From positions 1-13,655 of the forward strand of contig JSYX01000769.1 in assembly GCA_000787465.1 (NCBI GenBank): 13,655 nucleotides of DNA. The letters run 5' to 3'. Positions 6,907 through 13,655 of this stretch are shown piece by piece (within the stretch, counting starts at the first letter, position 1; each line of letters opens with the position of its first letter). This DNA is from Thermomucor indicae-seudaticae. Its lineage: Eukaryota > Mucoromycota > Mucoromycetes > Mucorales > Lichtheimiaceae. The notes beneath the pieces are model-generated. The model saw only the letters and a program-made list of their open reading frames with translations. It did not search any database and was not told where the DNA came from. Made by a program: the position numbers and the translations under genes.

Positions 6907-9900
6907 ATGGTTCATGGAAGATAACCAGCAATGAGTAGTAACAGTTTGCTCACCATGTGACATAGATCCAATGGAACACCCTGAACAAGGGTGTCGTGCT
7001 TCCTCGTGTTGATTCTTCCGAAGTCAAGGTTAATGCTGCTCTCTTATTGTTAAAGGATTGTTAAAGGTCGTTGATCGTCCGTGTTCTCAATGTCTTCCAA
7101 CTGTAGGTCGAACGATTTCTCGAGCTATACAAAAAAGCGCTTCGACTTCACCATAAAGAGCAATACAATGAGGCAAAGAGCATATATGAAGAAATACTGA
7201 ACGATGAATATGTACGCGAAGGCGGCACGTCAGATTCTGTAAGTGATACCCACTTTGTGTATCAGTTGTCCTTTAGTCTCCAACAAAGATACCATATAGG
7301 TCACGCAACAGATGCGTCATCAAACTATGACTAAATCGCCCTTGACGCTGTTGAGGTTTCTCGTTAACAAAAATTATGCATCACTACTTGACCACGAGTT
7401 TAGTAGCGCCTCAGGTCCTTCCAGGGACATGGACATTGCCAAGAACGCTTTAAAGCATTACTTGAAGGTAATAGCAAATCTGAAAATTGTGTGCATATAA
7501 CGTGTAACTGACCATGCAAACAAACGGAAAAAAAAGGCACTCGATATTGATGCAACAGAGCTGTCATTGTGGTTTCGCGTCGGATGTCTCTCGGTTTCTT
7601 TGGGCAACATACGGCTTGCACGATCTGCTTATGAGAAAGGATTGCTTACGCCAATGACAACACCAGGCGACGTTGATCATCAACAAGAAGCAATTGAAAA
7701 ACAACTTGAGCAGCATCTTCGACAAGGACGCGTATCACCCATGCAATGGCGATGTCTAGGAGGGTTATGCGAGGTATGTACGGCAAACATATCACGATCA
7801 GTATGGAAACTCAAACTAGCACGCATTCTGTAATTGTGTTGTATTTTAGGTTCTTGTAGAAATTGGTGACCATGAGACATGTCGACTCTACATGAATATA
7901 GCCAAGAAATATTATCCGGATTGGCCCCTGGGTCGCGAACTGGAGAGTAAAATGACCAGTAACATGTTGGATAAGGAGGAGGACGGCGATGAGAAGACGG
8001 TTGAAACACCACCATCGGCGGAAAAACGGATGCCTCTCAACATTCAACTTGAAGAGCTTCAATGGTCGACATTAGTCGAAACGCTTCTCAAAACATATCA
8101 TGATATAATAAACAACTCAGGTTCCAGGTAAGTGATAATAACAATAATAATAAATATGCGCGAAGGTTCTGGCAGGACTAATCATCGGTTACGTATATAT
8201 ACTTAGCGACAAGGGAAAAGAGTGCACAATCTTGAGTCGACCTGTATATATCAATATTTCGTCTACTGCGATTCAAGTAACACAAATTGACAGCAATCCT
8301 CAAGCAGTTGGTGTTCCGGACGCTGGTGCGGATAATGCCATGGATGTCGATAATACGCCACCTGTATCTCTAAAGGGGAAAGAGAAAGCTGGATCAGAGC
8401 GTAATTCGTCACAGGAGCAGCCGAGCAAAAAGGATAGAGTAGTAATCAATTTGGAAACCGGAAAAACTGAGTCTGCTACGCAAGGAGAGGCGACATCTAG
8501 TTCACAGACCAGTATTACTGATACGAATTCACTGAAACGTCCTCGATCTGACGAAAATAACGGAAACGAAGAAGAAGAGTCAGAAGACAAGAGAACCACA
8601 TTGCGGTAAGGATCAGCTATATCATATTATTAAATCTGTCGAGAGACTCATTTTTTTCGTTTATATCCGTATAAGGGCTTCAAAGAGACAACGTGAAAAG
8701 CTAGAAACCGAAGAGAATTGGAGACGCCAAATGTACGAAGAAGAGCTGCAGTTGAGCAGCAAGTTTCAGAAACTTTTTGATAAGCTGGAGACGGTACTTT
8801 ATCTGAAGCGCGAAAACCCATGGCACCGCCCTTTAACTGGAGTGATTGATGAGCCAACCGCAGCTGCGTTCTGGAAATGGTTCGATGGTAAAGTCGCAGA
8901 GCTAAACCCGAGCTATACGTGGGACTTGGATACGGAGCGCGCGAAGTATGTATGGGATTATTTATTTGCCCTTTCAATGGTCCCTGACAAAGTTACTAAT
9001 TTTATCACAGAGATGATGATACTTGCTTGGATACTCGAAAATATGCAGCTTTTACCGAAAACACGGCGCCAGGACAACAAGAGGACCACAGCAGCAGCAA
9101 CGAAACGGTTATGGAAATTACAAAGTTCATTTATATTGTGAATATGGAAAGCCTCAGTATTGTAGACGTTCTCTGCCGCTTGGCGTTGACCATGCTCGAA
9201 CTAGACGCCGACTTCAAACTGGACACTGCAGATTATATGCTCGACATCGTCAAAATGCTTGACAGCAACATCATCGATACCATTTTGTACAATAAGCCGA
9301 CTAATGATACTACGAGCGCCATTGACGTACTCTACCAGAAATTGAAGGTATGGATGCACTGGGTTTTTTTATTATAAAGTAAAAGAAGCCCCATTGCGCT
9401 GAAAGATAAGGATAAAAACCAGATTGTGGTACGCCTTTGTGAACGTTTCATGGACAAGTTAATTGGAGCCATTATGGAATACGAAAACGCGTACACCTGG
9501 ACGACGACAATTCGTCCTTCGCGATCTTCTGGCAGCAGTAGGAAAAGTGCCTTTACAGCATCCAAAGCCAAACAAGAAAGCACCATCAATGATGTCAGGG
9601 ATTATTGTGACCTATGGATTGGGCTCTTTGAACGAATCGTGTTACAGCAAGCTGTGACCCTATCCCTAACAAGTAGTGCATCACCGACAATAACGGGTGG
9701 AAAAGAATCCCCACCAGATATACTGTTATTGCGGTATTGGTTTGTCAAGGGTAAAATGGCTCAGTGCAACGACTCCGTGCAACAGGCGTTTTCTTGGTAC
9801 GAGCGGTGTGCAAACCATTTGAAAGAGCTGGAAAATCGGTCAGGAGCTTTGACAATTGATATCAACTGGTAACCAAATTATCTCTTTCTTTCTCTGGCAA

Positions 9901-12900
9901 TACAAGAAATGCTTTATTAAAACCCGAAAACTCGCCTTTTTTTGTAGCCGCTATGATACATTGATTAACTCTGCCGTCCTGCAAGAAAAGTTGACAAAGC
10001 TCGGACTGGGTAAAAGTTTGGAGGCTGCAACAAGCAAATTCGCAGAAAAGGACTATGCAAGTGTGATTACAGAACTAGCAGACGTGGCGGAGAAATATCT
10101 TGCTGTTGCAGTAGTAGATTCACCGGTTTCTCCTTCCTCTGCTGAAGCGTACAAGATATTGAAGATGATGGCCAAGGTGAGGGGCGTTGGTTTATTGTCA
10201 TACAAGTCAAAAACTTCCTCTAGTGACAGTTTATGTGTGATAGTCGTATTCGGAGATGGGCAATCCGACAAAAGCATGGTTATGTCACGTTCAGATGTTG
10301 GAGCGCCTTATCGTTGACCTGGTGGCCTATGGAACTCGTCAAGTAAATGAAAAGACAATGCTTGAGTTTAATTCAGATGCCTACTTTTTAAGAACTCTAC
10401 GACGGGTAAGAAATATGAATAATTTGAGGATGTCTAGTGGAGCGGCGCGCTTAGGATCTTCCTCCATACAGATTGACAAGACACTCGAAGATATTGTTTT
10501 CACAATGGCCGAAAAAGCAGTAGGTAAGTACTGGCGTTTACCTATCGACTATTAAGGAGGCCCGGATTGCAAGTCGAGAAAGTAACCGGACGAACTTTAC
10601 CTGTTAGAGTGGCCCGCGGTTGTCGAAGTAAGAACTGTGGATTTGCTGGCGATACTGCTCCAAATGACGGTCTATTACATTTTCCGCCATGTCGATTTCC
10701 TACCTCTCGTCAGCAACTACAAAGCCTCGATCACGGAAAATGTTAACCAGTACATGCCTTCACCTTTAACTCGTTCGGGCGGGTTCAATAGAGTCGTTGT
10801 CAACGCGTGGGTCATCTTCTCCACCGTGGTACAGCATGCTTTTGAGGGTAAAGACCCATCTTTTGTGGACGAGGCGGAATATGCACTCGTAGACCTGCTC
10901 ATGACCATGCACGACGAACTTGGTGAACGGTCCATCTGTTCTGCGAGCAACAGTATCTTTCTTAAGCATTTACTGCAAGTGCTTTTGCAGGGTAAAAACC
11001 CGCAGTATCGCATGGGTATCTACCAATGCTACCTCTGCCTCTATGGAGTGCTTCTTACGTCCGACTCCGACATCGAAGAACATCACAGTACCAGAGAGAA
11101 ACTAAATCCGAAAGCAGCAGGGCCCATGTTTAGTCTCGTTGCCGATACTGTCGTTGACAAACTCGAGCGTAATGTTCCATTACGAAACGATATGAAAAAT
11201 GTGATTGATACTGTGTGCGGGCTGTTCGACGCCCTACCGACAAGCAACAGTATGTATATTGCGAGCGGTAGCAGTGCAGTGAGTGTGTGACTGAACTTTG
11301 GGGCCATTAAAGATAACGTACGCCGCAACAAGAGCTTCTTCGAGGCGTATTTGGCTCGAAGTATTGATTTGACGCAGTGTGCGGAGGCTAATCTACGCAA
11401 TGCAAGCTTACCAACTATACCCATCCATTTTGGCAGCTCTGGCATATCACGTAAGTTTAGTTATAGCAGTTGGATCATGTTAATAACATGTTTACTAAGT
11501 ATTCGAATGCTATAGCTGTTTACGCCAAGGTATTTTGGATTCGAGGCAAGATATTAAGGATGCAGATCAGAAATCGAGCCAAGGTTAACCCGGAGAGGAC
11601 AATGGATGACCTCGAAGAGGCTGTCAAAGCTTTTTCGGTAAGTCCTTACAGGATCATGTGCCGGCTAGTGACCTTGTTTTAATGAAAGCGTTACAGAACC
11701 ATCTGATTCTGAACCCGGACGATGCGAACGGATGGCTAGAACTTGCAGAATGTTTGATGCATTTAGCCGAAGAGGAAATGAGTTGGAGTGCAGCCAATAT
11801 TGCTGCTCACAAGAATCGAATTGTCGCATACCAGCGGGTAAGTACATTCTGTTACTTCAGCTAGAAAAGAGGACAAAAAAGAGAGTTCCATGTAATTAAT
11901 GATCTTGTACACATACAGCAAGCTTATCATGCGTTTTTCCGCGCTTGGTATCTTTCGCTTTATCTGGAAAGGGAAAAGGACGATGCATGGAAATTTCAAC
12001 TTTTCAGTAATTTTGGCTTATTGCTGTATGCAATGACATGCCCGCCAATGAAGGGCGACGCTTTCGTGTCTCAGACTTCTTCCAGGGCGCTGGGGAAAGC
12101 GAAGCAACTATACAATGTTACGGCGAGAAGCCCGGATTTGAAGAATGCGTATAGGCTGGCTCTGTTGATGTTTGCGAATGCGTTGCGCCACAAGACTAAT
12201 GATACGTCAGAATGGAGGTATGTTTACCCTTTGAGGAATCCGTCTTTATGATAAAGTCTAAATCTGCCTGGTATGTATATTTACAGATGTCTTTATATGA
12301 TTGGCAAATGTTACAAGAAATTGGGACGTCCACCGCAGGAAGTACTTGCGTGGTTTCAAGAAGCATCACGCAAAACACCAGCGCGAGCAGGGCAGCATGG
12401 TGGCCCCGAGAAGATTCTGGAGCCTGATTATCAGTTATGTGCAAGCTTGTTGAAATATTTATATGAAGGAAAGATAGATGTAAGCCATATACCGAACGCA
12501 TATTACTACGTCTTTTTGCTCATGCAGTGTTCTTAATAGCCAAATACTGCAGTAAGATATCTCCAAGATGAGACGTCGACGCATCCCGGAGGAGGAGAAA
12601 ATGCAGCTGTTGTTCTTGCCTTCGGGGTTACCTCTGCGGGACTTGTCAGCGGTCAACCTGTACCGATCCAAAATAACGTTTATGACATCATCTTTAAGAA
12701 GCTTGCGGACATACGGAGTATTGACAAGCAGAGATGGCACCATCGGCCTGTGTTCAGGGTATATAAAGAAAAAAGTTCCTGTGCTATACTCTGTTAATTT
12801 ATCGCTAACTTTTTGAATTTAGCATTCTTGGATGTATTATCATATCTATCGGAACCCAATTCAAGCCAAAGCGGAACTACTTCGGCTGTTTACTTTAAGG

Positions 12901-13295
12901 TCCAACGTTAGGTCTCACATCAACATTTGGAAGCCAGGATACGAAAGGTTTGTTCAAATAGTTATTCGGTATGGCTGGCATCTGACCGAAAAGTTAGACC
13001 AGGAAAGCATTATGAATATGCGTTCGAATATACCATGTTCCTTATACAACTAGCCAAAGATACTGATGACACCGACTGCCTGAAGGTCTTGTGTGATAAG
13101 CTACAGAAGGCTGCTACTGTGTTAGTCGACCCGATAAAAGCGCTTGAAGCAGCTCAGTCAGCGATCAAGGAAGTTGCAGCACGACGATCTTTAACAGCAG
13201 CTCTTCCTCCTCCTCCACCGCCACCACCTTCTACTCCTTCTTCTGCTGCTGCTGCCAGAGGCAGTGGGCAGCCAGATGTGATTATTCTACAATAG
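6907..13295 (+). CDS. HIR3: HIR complex subunit HIR3 / CABIN1-like histone chaperone scaffold
   Basis: A nuclear scaffold of the HIR (HIRA) complex, which deposits H3-H4 outside replication and represses histone genes. Exons: 6907-6909, 6966-7028, 7107-7238, 7300-7467, 7537-7773, 7850-8127, 8207-8605, 8676-8945, 9011-9347, 9411-9868, 9948-10176, 10256-10405, 10472-10523, 10608-11249, 11313-11450, 11516-11637, 11697-11837, 11919-12217, 12287-12479, 12540-12758, 12823-12947, 12998-13295. Total 4953 nt, 1650 aa, close to yeast Hir3. TPR-like helices lie at about 23-60 (ELYKKALRLHHKEQYNEAKS), 110-165 (LSLWFRVGCLSVSLGNIRLA) and 190-225 (MQWRCLGGLCEVLVEIGD). An acidic Ser-rich insert with basic NLS-like patches (LKRPRSDE, ASKRQREK) spans about 325-435. 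Later family blocks are WPAVVEVRTVDLL (about 927), FWIRGKILRMQ (about 1191), LNPDDANGWLELAECLMHLA (from about 1231), EEEMSWSAANI, KILEPDYQL, DKQRWHHRPVF (about 1500) and IWKPGYERPGKHYEYAFEY. The tail is Pro8 and Ala-rich, ending PDVIILQ. The start is inferred: the second exon has no Met, and ATG 6907 joined to 6966 gives MIQWNTLN, like yeast Hir3's N-terminus. Exon borders are by eye; the family call is firm, single borders less so. Confidence 0.9.
6910..6965 (+). other. Intron 1 of HIR3, directly after the start codon (inferred)
   Basis: The donor is GTTCAT, weak at position +3, and the acceptor is ACATAG. At 56 nt it matches the size of the other introns. It must be removed because the frame of exon 2 is closed by TAG at 6963-6965 and has no Met of its own. 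The alternative is a further-upstream first exon, for example ATG 6836 with a GTTGAT donor at 6881, which would add 14 further residues before exon 2. Confidence 0.55.
10406..10471 (+). other. Intron 12 of HIR3: 66 nt, in frame and stop-free
   Basis: GTAAGA donor, CCTCCATACAG acceptor with a pyrimidine-rich run. Its length is a multiple of three and it contains no stop in the reading frame, so either splicing it out or keeping it leaves the protein in frame. Keeping it would add 22 residues (starting VRNMNNLRMSS) between residues 908 and 909. Confidence 0.6.
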
Positions 13296-13655
13296 CCCAT
13301 AGCTTTCTTTTCCTTTGCTTTGTAACTATTTAGCTTTATGTATTCTATTAGTGCCTGGGTTTTTGCAAAAATGTAAATATCGACAAGCTTATACTGTTTA
13401 TTGATTGGGCTTTTGCACTACTTAAAGGTATATTTTCCATCAACTTTAAACCAAATTTGCGCAAAAATGAGGCCAATTTTGCGGCTAATCAGTACATGCT
13501 TTACGTTGGACGAAGGATATGTTTGCCTACCTTCTGCTGAAACTTGGCTTTCAGTCAACGCAAAATACACCTCGAGCAGCACATAAGTCCAATCTTGGTT
13601 AGACACCTTTTCCTTTGCTCTCCCTTGCTGTATGTCACTTACCCCCGAAGGGTAT
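13296..13655. other. 3' flank of HIR3, no gene seen
   Basis: The HIR3 stop (TAG 13293-13295) is followed by pyrimidine-rich sequence, with no exact AATAAA within 200 bases. TGTAAATAT at 13372-13380 may serve as the 3'-end element. TTTTTGCAAAAA (13360-13371) and CGCAAAA/TTTTGCG (13460-13466, 13477-13483) are small palindromic structures. Frames of about 60 codons exist on both strands (13401-13606), with no family features. Confidence 0.5.

Noticed and set aside
6605..6934. 109-codon frame between the two genes
   Set aside because: It begins inside the UBA exon in another frame and has no domain; its 3' part was kept only as an alternative source of the HIR3 first exon.
12480..12572. Longer HIR3 intron ending at 12572
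   Set aside because: It also keeps frame, but the acceptor at 12539 restores PNTAVRYLQDE, which fits the family better.
12568..12816. Plus-strand frame beginning MRRRRIPEEE
   Set aside because: It is a shadow of HIR3 exon 20; the frame encoding DKQRWHHRPVF is the conserved one.
4751..13295. Idea that ubiquilin and HIR3 form a functional gene pair
   Set aside because: They are separate transcription units with a polyadenylation signal between them and no known shared pathway; tandem order alone is weak evidence.
13401..13606. Overlapping frames of about 60 codons on both strands downstream of HIR3
   Set aside because: Short, with no family features and no splice context; treated as chance.

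Overview
The window looks like nuclear DNA of a fungus, probably an early-diverging (Mucoromycota-type) one. Both recognisable genes are eukaryotic, densely split by short GT-AG introns (43 to 84 nt, several with CTAAC/CTGAC-like branch sites), and lie head to tail on the plus strand. The left third holds decayed mobile DNA, including a LINE reverse transcriptase of a type I associate with Mucoromycota and a CCGAC-rich repeat reminiscent of Glomeromycotina genomes. The lineage call is inference, made without any search.

Layout. 1-560 (minus): remnant of a non-LTR retrotransposon reverse transcriptase, broken by stops and frame changes and running off the left edge. 561-1362: no gene seen. 1363-1722 (minus): weak Pro/Ser-rich reading frame ending in a charged helical segment, built in part on a 60-bp tandem duplication. 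1826-2000: short GC-rich repeat element bounded by 9-bp direct repeats. 2001-3117: nothing recognisable. 3120-4132: non-autonomous DNA-transposon-like element with 23-bp terminal inverted repeats flanked by TA. 4133-4750: AT-rich palindromic DNA, then the promoter region of the first gene.

4751-6648: nine-exon ubiquilin (DSK2-type) gene, 475 aa, UBL + STI1 + polyQ + UBA, a shuttle that carries ubiquitinated proteins to the proteasome. 6649-6906: a 258-bp spacer with an AATAAA signal. 6907-13295: a 22-exon gene for the large TPR-like histone-chaperone subunit HIR3/CABIN1, 1650 aa. Its first coding exon appears to be the ATG alone. 13296-13655: 3' flank with no gene seen.

The two genes belong to different nuclear/cytosolic housekeeping systems (ubiquitin-proteasome delivery; replication-independent histone H3-H4 deposition and histone gene repression). 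Nothing in the sequence shows that they act together; the tandem arrangement is probably incidental. I did not find a convincing undescribed system. The most useful leads are the HIR3 gene structure (ATG-only exon, an intron that stays in frame if retained, a C-terminal SIM-like tail) and the two previously unlabelled repeat elements.
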